Of a stretch of DNA of 64,000 nt, positions 28,097 through 38,019 are shown in pieces; within the stretch, counting starts at the first letter, position 1; each line of letters begins with the position of its first letter. The translations under genes and the position numbers were made by a program. The notes under the pieces were generated by a model that saw only the letters and a list, made by a program, of their open reading frames with translations, had not been told where the DNA came from and did no database searches. Source of the DNA: Flavobacterium fryxellicola (GTDB lineage: Bacteria; Bacteroidota; Bacteroidia; Flavobacteriales; Flavobacteriaceae); NCBI RefSeq assembly GCF_900143245.1, contig NZ_FRDK01000007.1, forward strand, positions 124,001 to 188,000, in the 5' to 3' direction.

Positions 28097-28104
28097 TATC
28101 TTTG
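28097..28104 (+). promoter_or_regulatory. -7 element for kdsA
   Basis: TATCTTTG (TAnnTTTG) 21 bp before the kdsA ATG at 28126. Its presence also argues against the in-frame TTG at 28102 as the start codon. No clear TTG at -33. Confidence 0.45.
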
Positions 28105-28125
28105 CACCTTCAAAAAATAACTACT

Positions 28126-28944
28126 ATGAACATACATAATATTCCCCAAATTAAGCATACCGAAAGTGGTAACTTCTTCTTATTAGCTGGTCCTTGTGCC
28201 ATTGAAGGGGAAGAAATGGCGCTGCGAATTGCCGAAAAATTAGTTGGAGTTACTGATAATTTACAAATTCCTTTCGTTTTTAAGGGCTCGTTCAAAAAAG
28301 CCAATCGCTCCAGAATTGATAGTTTTTCAGGAATTGGCGATGAGAAAGCACTCAAAATTCTTAGAAAAGTTTCAGAAACTTTTGGAGTTCCTACCGTTAC
28401 TGACATTCACACGAATGAAGATGCGGATATGGCTGCTCAATATGTAGATGTACTTCAAATACCTGCTTTTTTAGTACGCCAAACTGATTTAGTAGTGGCT
28501 GCTGCCAATACAGGAAAAGTGGTTAATCTAAAAAAAGGCCAATTCATGAGTCCAGAAAGCATGAAACATGCAGTTCAAAAAGTATTGGATTGCCACAACA
28601 ATAACGTGATGGTTACGGACAGAGGAACCATGTTTGGTTACCAAGATATGATTGTTGATTTTAGAGGAATTCCTACCATGCAACAGTATGCTACTACCGT
28701 TCTTGACGTGACTCATTCGCTGCAACAACCCAACCAAACGGCTGGTGTGACTGGCGGAAGACCAGATATGATCGAAACTATTGCCAAAGCCGGTATTGCT
28801 GTAGGTGTAGATGGGATTTTTATTGAAACCCATTTTGATCCTGCTAATGCAAAAAGTGATGGTGCTAATATGCTACATTTGGATTATTTTGAATCCTTAA
28901 TGACCAAGTTAGTTGCCATCAGAAAAACAATAAATACATTTTAA
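28126..28944 (+). CDS. kdsA: 3-deoxy-8-phosphooctulonate synthase
   Basis: Makes KDO-8-phosphate from arabinose 5-phosphate and PEP for lipopolysaccharide core. 272 residues from the ATG at 28126, giving MNIHNIPQIK. Motifs are LAGPCAIEGEE, FKGSFKKANRSRIDSFSGIG, VLQIPAFLVRQTDL, VTDRGTMFGY and DVTHSLQQPNQ. A short outer-membrane-type protein gene follows after 19 bp. Confidence 0.96.
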   Translation: MNIHNIPQIKHTESGNFFLLAGPCAIEGEEMALRIAEKLVGVTDNLQIPFVFKGSFKKANRSRIDSFSGIGDEKALKILRKVSETFGVPTVTDIHTNEDADMAAQYVDVLQIPAFLVRQTDLVVAAANTGKVVNLKKGQFMSPESMKHAVQKVLDCHNNNVMVTDRGTMFGYQDMIVDFRGIPTMQQYATTVLDVTHSLQQPNQTAGVTGGRPDMIETIAKAGIAVGVDGIFIETHFDPANAKSDGANMLHLDYFESLMTKLVAIRKTINTF

Positions 28945-28963
28945 ATTTAGGCCCTCAAATTCA

Positions 28964-29809
28964 TTGAAACATCTTTTTTATTATTCCGCATTCCTTACTA
29001 TTTTATTGACCAATAACGTAACTGCGCAGGAAACTACAGAAATTCAAAATAAATACACAACGCATAACAAAGGTAAATTTTTTATATCGTGGGGAGGAAA
29101 CAGAGACACCTACTCCAAATCAGACATAACTTTTAAAGGTAAAGATTATAATTTTACATTAGAAAATGTGGAAGCACATGACAAACCAAAAGGCTGGCAT
29201 GTAGATTATATCAATCCTTCAAGAATGACGATTCCCCAGACTAATTTTAGAATGGGTTACTTCTTGGGTGATCATTATAGCATAGCTATAGGAGTCGATC
29301 ACATGAAATATGTCATGACGCAAGACCAAACCGTTACTAGCGATGGCTATTATCCTAAACCAGGATCGTATGATGAAATATTGCCCAACAGTCAAGTTTT
29401 ACTGACAGAAGAATTTCTAAAGTACGAACATACTGATGGTTTAAATTATATCAATACTGAAGTATCTCGACATGACGATATCTCCTCATTGTTCCATATT
29501 GAAAATACCGATAAAATTCAAATCAATTTAACGGAAGGCGCTGGTTTTGGTCTTTTATATCCAAAAACAAACACAACCTTATTGGGGAAAGAACGACATG
29601 ATGATTTTCATGTTTCCGGTTACGGCACCTCGTTAAAAGCAGGACTGAATGTTACTTTTTTCAAGCACTTTTATTTACAAGGAGAACTCAAAGGCGGTTA
29701 TATCAATATGCAGGATATTAGAACAACACAAAGTACTGAAGACAGTGCTTCTCAAGACTTTTTCTTTTTCCAGAGAATTATTGCGGTTGGAGGAATATTC
29801 AAGATCTAA
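28964..29809 (+). CDS. Outer membrane beta-barrel-like protein, TTG start
   Basis: A 281-residue protein whose signal peptide (MKHLFYYSAFLTILLTNNVTAQ) begins at the TTG codon at 28964; no ATG is available at this position, so I take TTG as the start. The mature part has alternating strands and ends in an aromatic strand with hydrophobic end (IAVGGIFKI), as outer membrane barrels do. No named family recognised. It probably shares the kdsA transcript and ends at a terminator. Confidence 0.72.
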   Translation: MKHLFYYSAFLTILLTNNVTAQETTEIQNKYTTHNKGKFFISWGGNRDTYSKSDITFKGKDYNFTLENVEAHDKPKGWHVDYINPSRMTIPQTNFRMGYFLGDHYSIAIGVDHMKYVMTQDQTVTSDGYYPKPGSYDEILPNSQVLLTEEFLKYEHTDGLNYINTEVSRHDDISSLFHIENTDKIQINLTEGAGFGLLYPKTNTTLLGKERHDDFHVSGYGTSLKAGLNVTFFKHFYLQGELKGGYINMQDIRTTQSTEDSASQDFFFFQRIIAVGGIFKI

Positions 29810-29827
29810 ATATTTTTTTAAAACATT

Positions 29828-29864
29828 AAAAATAGGCTGTTGTTTTACATCGGCCTATTTTTGT
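29828..29864 (+). terminator. Terminator after the kdsA transcript
   Basis: AAAAATAGGC (29828-29837) pairs perfectly with GCCTATTTTT (29853-29862). It is 19 bp after the stop of the barrel protein gene. Confidence 0.75.
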
Positions 29865-30055
29865 TTAAGCTCTATTTTAATACTTTGCTTAGAAAATCCA
29901 CTTTTTTAACTAAAAATTTGTTAGAAATATTGCTTTTGTTTTACTATTTAATGATTAAATTTGAGAATATCTTTTCTTTTAAAAATAATCGCCGCTAAAC
30001 AATTCATAAAATTCGTTTGAGCCCGACATCTCAATAATAAATACTATTAAACGCA

Positions 30056-31147
30056 ATGACCAAAAACAAAACTAATCCTGATGTAGAGGGAATTTATCAC
30101 TTTGATAATTTTTTTAATATCTCGGCTGATCTTATTTGTATTGCAGGGTTTGATGGTTATTTGAAGAGAATAAATCCCGCACTTTCTAAATTATTAGGGT
30201 ACACCGACGAGGAGTTGTATGCAAGACCAATCAGTAGTTTTGTTTATGAGCCAGACCTTAAAAATACAATAGAAACTAGGGAACATATATATAAAAACAA
30301 TCCGCTCTTAAATTTTGAAAATCGATATTTGACTAAAGCCGGAGAAATTGTCTGGTTATCTTGGACATCAATGCCGGTTGTGTCTGAGAAATTAGTATAT
30401 GCAATTGCCAAGAACATCACTCACAAAAAAAAAGTGGAAGAAGAACGCAATTTACTTCTTGCAAATCTTACCCAAATTAACAAAGAACTCACCATTTTAT
30501 CACATAAAACATCCCATGATTTAAAGTCTCCCATAAATAATATGCTATCTGTTTTCAGCCTCATTGATGTTTCAAAAATAAATGATCCAGAAACGTTGGA
30601 GTTAGTAGAAATTCTTAAATTAACCAGTGAAAATTTAAAACAAACTTTAAATGATTCTATTGATCAATTAGTAGAAAACGAAAGTATCAATACTCAAATT
30701 GAAGAAATAAATTTAAATGAATCACTCGCTGAAGTTCTTGTCTCTATAAATTCCTTAGTACGCGATTCAAAAGCAGTTATTAATATTGACTTTTCAGCTT
30801 TTGAAAAAATCAATTTTAATAAAGCATATATCAAAAGTATTTTTTTAAATTTATTAACCAATTCCATAAAATATTCAAAAGCAAATCAGGCCCCTTACAT
30901 TAACATCCAATCAAAAAAAATAAATGGAGTTGATCAATTGCTTTTTTCTGATGAAGGTCTGGGTTTTGATATGGATAAGGTGAAAGATAAGATTTTTGGA
31001 TTGTATGAAAAATTCCATAGTAACAGTGACAGCAATGGTATAGGATTGTATTTGGTTTACAATCACATCACTAGCTTAGGCGGAAGAATTGCAGTAGAAA
31101 GTAAGATAAATGAAGGTGCTACATTCACCATTTCATTCAAATATTGA
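30056..31147 (+). CDS. Cytoplasmic PAS-domain sensor histidine kinase
   Basis: A 363-residue kinase without membrane segments. PAS domain at about 15-125 (ICIAGFDGYLKRINPALSKL), short coiled linker, phospho-acceptor H154 in SHKTSHDLKSPINN, N-box NLLTNSIKYS, and G-boxes DEGLGFDM and GIGLYLV. No response regulator gene is adjacent; the nearest in the window is the orphan LytTR regulator at 9183. The ligand sensed by the PAS domain is unknown. Confidence 0.92.
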   Translation: MTKNKTNPDVEGIYHFDNFFNISADLICIAGFDGYLKRINPALSKLLGYTDEELYARPISSFVYEPDLKNTIETREHIYKNNPLLNFENRYLTKAGEIVWLSWTSMPVVSEKLVYAIAKNITHKKKVEEERNLLLANLTQINKELTILSHKTSHDLKSPINNMLSVFSLIDVSKINDPETLELVEILKLTSENLKQTLNDSIDQLVENESINTQIEEINLNESLAEVLVSINSLVRDSKAVINIDFSAFEKINFNKAYIKSIFLNLLTNSIKYSKANQAPYINIQSKKINGVDQLLFSDEGLGFDMDKVKDKIFGLYEKFHSNSDSNGIGLYLVYNHITSLGGRIAVESKINEGATFTISFKY

Positions 31148-31189
31148 AAAAAAATGGGACTCTAGCACCTTCAGTATTTCCATCTATTT

Positions 31190-32569
31190 CTATTTTTGAA
31201 TTCCGTTTTGATCTATCAAATAGAGCAAAGAAGCCATTGCTGCAGCTCCCAACTCTAACTCCCTTTTATTGACTGCATCAAACGTATCATTTGCAGCATG
31301 ATGGTAATCAAAATAACGTTGTGAATCCGGTTGCAATCCAACTTTTACAATTTGTTTGGATTTCAAAGGTCCAATATCAACCCCAGAATGTCCCTTTACA
31401 AATTTGTGAATCAGATACGGTTCAAATAAAGTAACCCAACTACTGATTTTGTTGAAATTTGCTTCATCGGCATCTATTGAAAAACCTCTTGGTGAAAAAC
31501 CACCCGAATCACTTTCTAAAGCAAAAATATGGTTTTCCTTGTTTTTATTGGATTGATCTTCATATTCTTTTCCACCACGGACCCCATTTTCTTCATTCAT
31601 AAACAGCACCACTCGCAGTGTGTTTTTTGGCTTATAGCCAATGTTTTTGAAGATATTCAAGACTTCCATACTTTGTACACATCCTGCACCATCGTCATGC
31701 GAACCATCGCCCAAATCCCAAGAATCTAGATGTCCACCCACAACCATAATTTGTTCTGGATACTCCGTTCCTGTCATTTCGCCAACAACATTATACGACA
31801 ACACATCATCAAAGGTTTGACACGATTGTTTCAGATAAAAAGAAGCATTTGGATTTGCTTGTAAACTCTTGCTTAAAAGTTCTGCGCCGTTGGTGCTAAT
31901 AGCCGCTGCAGGAATTCGTTGTTCTTCTACACTATCTCCATAATTCGTAGCACCAGTATGTGGAAAATCATCCAAACGTAAATTCATAGACCTCACAATA
32001 ACGGCTAAAGCTCCTAGTTTCCCAGCTTCTTTCGCGCCGGATGATCTTTGATCCACACAACTGCTGTAGGCTTTGAAGGTTTCAACAAATTCTGGATTCA
32101 TGGGTCTGTTAAAAAACACAATCTTTCCTTTGACATTAGCTTCGCCAAGTGCTGCTAATTCTTCTAAGCTCTTCACTTCAATAACAGTCGCTTTCAATCC
32201 TGTTTTTGGCGTGGCTACAGAACCACCAAGAGCACAAATTGGGAATATAACTTTTTGATTTCCAGTTTGTAAATACCCAATTTCTTTTTCGCCCCTAACC
32301 CATTTTGGCACCATCACTTCCTGTAGATACACTTTATCTAACCCAAGAGTTTCCAGTTGCGCTTTGGCGTACAAAACTGCTTTATCGGCTCCTGCAGAAC
32401 CTGATAGCCTAGAACCAATGGTGTTCGACAAATGTTCCAACCAAGGATAACATTTGGCATTAGTCAGCGAAGATTTATAAATTTCTTTAAGCGTTTGCTC
32501 GTCTTTGGTTTGTGCAAATGTGGTGAGGCCACCAATAAAAAGTGCGGCTAAAACGATTGATTTTTTCAT
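31190..32569 (-). CDS. M28 family zinc aminopeptidase, secreted
   Basis: A 459-residue exopeptidase with a Sec signal (LTTFAQ). A PA-type insert at about 110-260 is followed by the M28 zinc site: GGHLDSWDLGDGSHDDGAG (His and Asp), NEENG (catalytic Glu), ESDSGG and DYHHAANDTFD. Members resemble glutamate carboxypeptidase II and plasma carboxypeptidase Q. It lies at the end of the polysaccharide locus but beyond a terminator, so it may be a separate unit. Confidence 0.92.
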   Translation of the reverse strand: MKKSIVLAALFIGGLTTFAQTKDEQTLKEIYKSSLTNAKCYPWLEHLSNTIGSRLSGSAGADKAVLYAKAQLETLGLDKVYLQEVMVPKWVRGEKEIGYLQTGNQKVIFPICALGGSVATPKTGLKATVIEVKSLEELAALGEANVKGKIVFFNRPMNPEFVETFKAYSSCVDQRSSGAKEAGKLGALAVIVRSMNLRLDDFPHTGATNYGDSVEEQRIPAAAISTNGAELLSKSLQANPNASFYLKQSCQTFDDVLSYNVVGEMTGTEYPEQIMVVGGHLDSWDLGDGSHDDGAGCVQSMEVLNIFKNIGYKPKNTLRVVLFMNEENGVRGGKEYEDQSNKNKENHIFALESDSGGFSPRGFSIDADEANFNKISSWVTLFEPYLIHKFVKGHSGVDIGPLKSKQIVKVGLQPDSQRYFDYHHAANDTFDAVNKRELELGAAAMASLLYLIDQNGIQK

Positions 32570-32665
32570 AATAAATGGAAGTCTTTTTGAATAGGATTCT
32601 TAAGAATTTTGGTTTTGATTACAGTGGCAATTTCGTCATTCTCAACGAATATTTAGCACAGGATT

Positions 32666-32703
32666 CAAAAAAAAATCCTGCAAGAGTAAGTTCTTGCAGG
32701 ATT
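32666..32703 (-). terminator. Terminator of the GH97 gene
   Basis: AATCCTGCAAGA (32674-32685) pairs perfectly with TCTTGCAGGATT (32692-32703). On the minus strand it is followed by a T-run, immediately after the GH97 stop. Confidence 0.88.
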
Positions 32704-32708
32704 ATATT

Positions 32709-34805
32709 TTATTGGATGGGTTCAAAACTAATTGCTGTTCCGCCTCCAGGAGCTAAATTCAGCTTAATTTTAGATTTGCTAGTCACTACAGTAGTTCTGA
32801 TTTGATACGCAATAGGATTGCTTTTCCAATCTGCATTTTTTGCATCTTCATAGATGATGGCTTTGTATTTTTTTCCTTTAGATAAGAAATCCAATTTCAC
32901 CTCCGATTTCCTCGCATTCTCATCCGTAATTGCGCCTAAAAACCAGGTTTCTTTACCTTTGGTTTTTCGCGCAACGGTGACATAATCTCCCGGTTCTGCT
33001 TCTATATAAATACTGTTGTCCCAATCCGTTTCAACATCTTTTATAAATTGAAAAGCATCTGGATATTTTTCGTAGTTTTCTAATAAATCGGCTGCCATTT
33101 GCAAAGGCGAGTACATGGTTACGTACAACGCCAGCTGCTTGGCTAAAGTTGTATGGACCTGCTCTGTTTTATTTGTATCATAATAACTCATTTTGATTTC
33201 AAATATTCCGGGTGTGTAATCCATTGGTCCGCCTAGTTGTCTGGTGAATGGTAAAATGGTTTCATGCATCGGCGGATTCCCAATACTCCAGGCATTAAAT
33301 TCGTTTCCGCGAGCCGCTTCAGCAGCGATGTAATTAGGATACGTTCGTCCGTAACCCGTAGGCCTTGATGATTCATGAGAATTGATCATGATCTTATAAT
33401 CGGCAGCGCGTCTGGCAACAAAATTAAAATGATTGACCATCGATTGTCCGTCATGAAATTCGCCACGCGGAATAATTTTACCTACATAACCCGATTTTAC
33501 GGCTGGATAATCATATTTTTTCATCAAATCAAACGCGCGATCTAAATGTCTTTCATAATTACTAACTGATCCAGAGGTTTCATGATGCATAATCATTTTG
33601 ACCTTTTTTTCTTTGGCGTAAGCCGAAAGCGCCGCAATATCAAAATCAGGATAAGGCGTGGTAAAGTCAAAAACTTCCTCTTTCCAGTTGCCATTCCAGT
33701 CTTCCCAACCGGTATTCCAACCTTCGACAAGCACCCCGTCGAAACCGTTTTTTGCAGCGAAATCAATGTATCTTTTAGTATTTACAGTAGTTGCTCCGTG
33801 CTTTCCAGACGCTTTAGGCGCATCGGCAAAATTAGTCGCATTTTGAGAACCTGCATAATCCCACGTTGATTTTCCGACGTGCATTTCCCACCAGATTCCA
33901 ACATATTTCATTGGTTTAATCCAAGACGTGTCTTCTAATTTTGACGGTTCGTTTAGGTTCAAAATCATTTTAGATGCAACAATAGCTCTGGCATCATCAC
34001 TGATCATGATCGTTCGCCAAGGCGACACACATGGCGTTTGTAGATAGGCTTTGTCGCCAAGAGCGTTAGGAACCAATTCCGCTTTTAATTTGTAATTGAT
34101 CACATCAGCATTCAAATGCATCACTGGATAATTGACTACAGCCGCTTCAAAAATATTGAGATACAATCCTGATGGCGCTTTCATCATCAAAGGCGTTTGC
34201 ACCATATATTTCCCGGGAATTGATTTTACACCAATTCCATTATTCATATTGATTTTAGAGTTGTCAATCTCTGAAAATTTAGTTTCATTGTATTCGTATT
34301 CATTGCTGTCAAAATCCCCTGGAATCCAGAAAACTTTATTGTTTGCAGTAAAATTGAATTGGGTAACCTCATCAGAAATAATGAAATAATTCAACTCTGC
34401 TTGCTTTGGAAAATCATATCTAAATGCTACACCTTCATCAAAAACCCTAAAAATGATATTCATTTTTACCTTCGTTTCATTGTTTATGAGAGCGATAATA
34501 AGCTCGTTGTAATGATTAACAATAGTTGATTGTTCCCCTAAAACGGGTTTCCAAGACTCTTTAAAAGTACTCGTTTTTGAAGTTATAATTTCAAAATTAG
34601 CATCTAAGGCTGGTTTTTCTTTCAATTTTATTCCCAAAGCACTTTCCAAAACGACTGCTTTATTTTTATAGTTTACCGCATAAGAAGGCTGTCCGTTACC
34701 CACTACTTTAAAACTTAAGGCGATACTACCCGAAGGCGATACTACTTTTTGTGCCTGTGCAACACTTAATACAAATACGACACAAACAGAAAATAAATAT
34801 TTCAT
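32709..34805 (-). CDS. Glycoside hydrolase family 97, alpha-glucosidase type (SusB-like)
   Basis: A 698-residue secreted enzyme (signal ending AQAQ). N-terminal beta-sandwich (about 20-280), then a TIM barrel. The three glutamates E409 (MHHETSG), E478 (INSHESSRPTG) and E502 (RGNEFNAW) are spaced 69 and 24 residues, the same spacing I recall for E439/E508/E532 of SusB. This supports the inverting, calcium-dependent alpha-glucosidase group over the retaining alpha-galactosidases. It ends the polysaccharide locus or forms its own unit after the GH3 terminator. Confidence 0.92.
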   Translation of the reverse strand: MKYLFSVCVVFVLSVAQAQKVVSPSGSIALSFKVVGNGQPSYAVNYKNKAVVLESALGIKLKEKPALDANFEIITSKTSTFKESWKPVLGEQSTIVNHYNELIIALINNETKVKMNIIFRVFDEGVAFRYDFPKQAELNYFIISDEVTQFNFTANNKVFWIPGDFDSNEYEYNETKFSEIDNSKINMNNGIGVKSIPGKYMVQTPLMMKAPSGLYLNIFEAAVVNYPVMHLNADVINYKLKAELVPNALGDKAYLQTPCVSPWRTIMISDDARAIVASKMILNLNEPSKLEDTSWIKPMKYVGIWWEMHVGKSTWDYAGSQNATNFADAPKASGKHGATTVNTKRYIDFAAKNGFDGVLVEGWNTGWEDWNGNWKEEVFDFTTPYPDFDIAALSAYAKEKKVKMIMHHETSGSVSNYERHLDRAFDLMKKYDYPAVKSGYVGKIIPRGEFHDGQSMVNHFNFVARRAADYKIMINSHESSRPTGYGRTYPNYIAAEAARGNEFNAWSIGNPPMHETILPFTRQLGGPMDYTPGIFEIKMSYYDTNKTEQVHTTLAKQLALYVTMYSPLQMAADLLENYEKYPDAFQFIKDVETDWDNSIYIEAEPGDYVTVARKTKGKETWFLGAITDENARKSEVKLDFLSKGKKYKAIIYEDAKNADWKSNPIAYQIRTTVVTSKSKIKLNLAPGGGTAISFEPIQ

Positions 34806-34892
34806 TTTAATTGTTTTTTTTGAAAGGATAAAAGTAAATAAAATAGGGCTGTATTAAAGTATCCGTTTTAACAAATCCATTTTTTTTGTTAC

Positions 34893-34924
34893 AAAAAAAA
34901 CCCTTCGATATAGATACCAAAGGG
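34893..34924 (-). terminator. Terminator of the GH3 gene
   Basis: On the minus strand a hairpin with AGCCCTT...AAGGG (arms 34920-34924 and 34901-34905) is followed by eight T. It separates GH3 from GH97. Confidence 0.65.
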
Positions 34925-34949
34925 CTGATCTTAAATAAATAAACCAAAT

Positions 34950-37250
34950 TTATTTAATCAACTTAAAACTAACCTTATTAACAGTACTAGAATTTGTACC
35001 TACAAATACATCAAAACTACCAGGCTCAGCGATAAACTGCAAGTCTGAATTGTAGAATTTTAATTCTTCGATCCCTATTTCAAAAGTTACGGTGCGCTTC
35101 TCTCCTTTTTTAAGATTTATTTTTTGGAATCCTTTCAATTCTTTCACCGGTCTGGTAACCGACCCAACTAAATCTCTGATATACAATTGAACGACTTCTT
35201 TTCCATCATAATTTCCTGTATTTGTAACATCAACAGTAACATTCAATTTCTCCTTAAAATTGATTACATCCGATGAAATTTTCAAGTTTGAATAATTGAA
35301 AGTTGTGTAGCTCAGTCCAAAACCAAAAGGATATAGCGGCTCGTTTCTTTCATCGATATAATTCGATCTGAATTTCTCGAACTTTCCTTCCTTATTTCCA
35401 AGCGGTCTTCCCGTGTTTTTCTGATTGTAATAAATGGGTACTTGTCCCACACTTCTTGGGAAGGTAGCCGTTAATTTACCAGAAGGATTTTCTTTTCCAA
35501 ACAACACATCAGCAATTGCGCTTCCTGCCTCACTTCCTGCAAACCACGTATTCAATAGTGCTGGCACTGTTTCATTTTCCTCTACCAAGACTAAGGGACG
35601 CCCTGTAAATAAAACCAAAACTACCGGTTTTCCTGTTTTCAATAAGGCTTGCAGTAAATCTTTTTGCGCTTGTGGAATCTCTATATTCGTTCTACTACTG
35701 CTTTCTCCTGACATCTCAGCTGATTCTCCTAAAGCAGCTACAATTACATCCGATTGATTTGCGATTTTCAAGGCTTCCGCCAATAATTCTTCTGAAGTTC
35801 TGTTGTCGCGGTGCAAGGTTTTACCAAACATGGTTGCTTTTTCTTCAAAAGCCGCATCATAATCCAGATTGCTTCCCTTGGCGTAAAGCACATTTGAATT
35901 CTTTCCTGCAACTTCTTTGATCCCTGCAATAAGTGAAATGGATTTTTCCATGTTCGTAGCCACACTCCACGTACCCGCCATGTTCTCTTTGGCATCAGCC
36001 AATGGGCCAATGACCGCAATTGTTCCCGATTTTTTCAAAGGAAGTAACTGATTGTTATTTTTTAATAAAACTAAAGATTGTGCTGCAATAGCTCTTGCTT
36101 CTGCTCTATTTGCTGCTGTGAAGATTTCTGTTTTGGCTCTCTTTTCATCACAATATTTATAGGGATCATGGAACAATCCCAAATCATATTTGGCATTCAA
36201 AATAAGACGTGCGGCGTTATCAATTTGCTCCATGGTTACTTTTCCTTCTTCTACTGATTTTTTTAAAGTCGTCAGAAAACCTTCGCCCACCATATCCATT
36301 TCTATTCCAGCATTTAGGGCCAGAGCAGAAACTGTTTGTAAATCGCCCATTCCGTGTTCTATCATTTCAGGAATTCCAGTAAAATCAGTTACTACAAAAC
36401 CTTTAAATCCCCATTGTTTGCGCAGCACCTCAGTCATTAACCATTTGTTTCCCGTTGCTGGTATTCCATCAATTTCGTTGAATGATGCCATAACGGACCC
36501 AACTCCAGCATCGATAGCAGCCTTGTATGGAGGGAAATAATCATTGTACATTTTGATGCGGCTCATGTCTACCGTATTATAATCCCGTCCTGCTTCTGGC
36601 GCACCGTAGAGCGCAAAATGTTTCACACACGATAAAATGGTATTGTTTTTTGACAGATCATTTTGTTGGTACCCATTGACCATTGCTTTTGCAATTTGGC
36701 TTCCCAAGAACGGATCTTCACCCGAACCTTCCGAAACTCTACCCCAACGAGGGTCACGTGAAATATCAACCATAGGCGAAAAAGTCCAGTTAATTCCATC
36801 AGCGCTGGCTTCTTGTGCTGCAATTTGAGCTGTTCTTTCAATCAGTTTCATATCCCATGTAGACGAGAGTCCAAGCGGAATAGGAAATGTAGTCTCATAA
36901 CCGTGGATAACATCCATCCCAAAAAGCAACGGAATTTTCAGTCGGCTTTTTTCGACAGCAATCTTTTGTACTTCTTTAATTTTCTGAACTGATTTGATGT
37001 TAAATAAACCACCTACTTTTCCTTCTTCGATATTTTTAGCAACATTAGAACTACTCGCTGCTCCCGTAGTAATATCTCCTGAAGTAGGCAAATTCAATTG
37101 ACCTATTTTTTCTTCCAAAGTCATTTTCGAAAGTAAATCGGATACAAATTCTGTTCTAGGTTTAATGGCAACGCTCTTTTTGGAATTCTTTTTTTGGCTG
37201 TAGCCAAAAAAAGAAAAACCTATAAGGAATATAATAAGTTTAATTTTCAT
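34950..37250 (-). CDS. bglX: Beta-glucosidase, glycoside hydrolase family 3 (BglX-like)
   Basis: 766 residues from the ATG at 37250, which begins a signal peptide (MKIKLIIFLIGFSFFGYSQ); the 30 extra in-frame residues upstream lie within the preceding gene. It has the GH3 N-terminal barrel with nucleophile Asp in GFVVTDFTGIPEM, the KHFALYGAPEAGRDYN motif, the C-terminal alpha/beta sandwich and a fibronectin III-like domain (from about residue 665). Family members release glucose from beta-linked oligosaccharides including sophorose. Its start overlaps the preceding hydrolase gene by 11 bp. Confidence 0.93.
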   Translation of the reverse strand: MKIKLIIFLIGFSFFGYSQKKNSKKSVAIKPRTEFVSDLLSKMTLEEKIGQLNLPTSGDITTGAASSSNVAKNIEEGKVGGLFNIKSVQKIKEVQKIAVEKSRLKIPLLFGMDVIHGYETTFPIPLGLSSTWDMKLIERTAQIAAQEASADGINWTFSPMVDISRDPRWGRVSEGSGEDPFLGSQIAKAMVNGYQQNDLSKNNTILSCVKHFALYGAPEAGRDYNTVDMSRIKMYNDYFPPYKAAIDAGVGSVMASFNEIDGIPATGNKWLMTEVLRKQWGFKGFVVTDFTGIPEMIEHGMGDLQTVSALALNAGIEMDMVGEGFLTTLKKSVEEGKVTMEQIDNAARLILNAKYDLGLFHDPYKYCDEKRAKTEIFTAANRAEARAIAAQSLVLLKNNNQLLPLKKSGTIAVIGPLADAKENMAGTWSVATNMEKSISLIAGIKEVAGKNSNVLYAKGSNLDYDAAFEEKATMFGKTLHRDNRTSEELLAEALKIANQSDVIVAALGESAEMSGESSSRTNIEIPQAQKDLLQALLKTGKPVVLVLFTGRPLVLVEENETVPALLNTWFAGSEAGSAIADVLFGKENPSGKLTATFPRSVGQVPIYYNQKNTGRPLGNKEGKFEKFRSNYIDERNEPLYPFGFGLSYTTFNYSNLKISSDVINFKEKLNVTVDVTNTGNYDGKEVVQLYIRDLVGSVTRPVKELKGFQKINLKKGEKRTVTFEIGIEELKFYNSDLQFIAEPGSFDVFVGTNSSTVNKVSFKLIK

Positions 37251-37953
37251 TTTGTGTGTTTTTTGTTTGTTTGAACATCCAATCATAAATTTCTTGGTTG
37301 TCATATACTTGTGACCAACTATCGTGATTGGCATCATCAAAAATCGTTAATGAAACAGTGCCATTGCAAGTTTTTAATTTTTTATAAATGGCAATCGAAT
37401 AATCTACATTCACGACATCATCTAACAATCCGTGAAAAATTCGGGTGGGAATGGCTGCAATTTTACAGTTTTCTATCATTGGAATTCGATCCACAAATCC
37501 TGCAATAGGTACGAAAGCTGCAAAAGTTTCAGGATGGGCGAAAACAAGGTTCCAAGCACCCCATGCTCCCATACTTAACCCCGTGAGATATATTCTATGG
37601 CTATCAATCTTGTTTTCTTTTTGAATTTTTAAAATCAAGCGATACAAAACTTCTTCATCCCAATATTCATTTTCTGGACATTGAGGCGCCAAAACATAAG
37701 CATCTATTTCATGATTTTTTAAATACTTGAAAGGGCCGTGCGTTTTTACTTTTTCAATATCCGTTCCTTTTTCACCAGAACCATGAAGGAAAAGGATCAA
37801 CGGTTTTTTCTCGGTGGTATTCTCAGGAATATGCAAAACGAAATTCAACTCCCGTTTTTTAATAACTTCGGTTTTTATACTACCAATTACGTTGGATTGC
37901 GAAAAGGAATATTGAGCTACTAGCAATAGTAAAAAAAAAAGATTTTTATTCAT
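37240..37953 (-). CDS. Secreted alpha/beta hydrolase, esterase-like
   Basis: 237 residues from the ATG at 37953 (signal peptide LLLLVAQYSFSQ). The alpha/beta fold shows the oxyanion motif LFLHGSGEKG, nucleophile serine in GLSMGAWG, Asp in HGLLDDVV and His in DANHDSW. It resembles phospholipase/carboxylesterase or feruloyl-esterase-like members. The 11-bp overlap with GH3 means coupled translation. In this locus it could remove ester substituents from the glucan; that is inference. Confidence 0.8.
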   Translation of the reverse strand: MNKNLFFLLLLVAQYSFSQSNVIGSIKTEVIKKRELNFVLHIPENTTEKKPLILFLHGSGEKGTDIEKVKTHGPFKYLKNHEIDAYVLAPQCPENEYWDEEVLYRLILKIQKENKIDSHRIYLTGLSMGAWGAWNLVFAHPETFAAFVPIAGFVDRIPMIENCKIAAIPTRIFHGLLDDVVNVDYSIAIYKKLKTCNGTVSLTIFDDANHDSWSQVYDNQEIYDWMFKQTKNTQNEN

Positions 37954-37968
37954 TTTAGAAAGCATTGA

Positions 37969-38006
37969 AAAAACAGACTGTCTTTATGAAAAGGCAATCT
38001 GTTTTT
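37969..38006 (-). terminator. Hairpin between LamG and hydrolase genes
   Basis: AAAAACAGACTG (37969-37980) pairs with CAATCTGTTTTT (37995-38006) with one mismatch, and a T-run follows on the minus strand. It lies inside the locus and could attenuate expression of the enzymes downstream. Confidence 0.6.
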
Positions 38007-38019
38007 ACATTGTGAATTA

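Noticed and set aside
28102-28125. Upstream TTG start for kdsA adding eight residues
   Set aside because: The TTG lies inside the TATCTTTG promoter element, and the ATG at 28126 gives the normal KdsA N-terminus.
37251-37340. Longer start for the GH3 enzyme
   Set aside because: The signal peptide begins at the ATG at 37250; the extra 30 residues lie wholly within the preceding hydrolase gene and do not resemble a signal.
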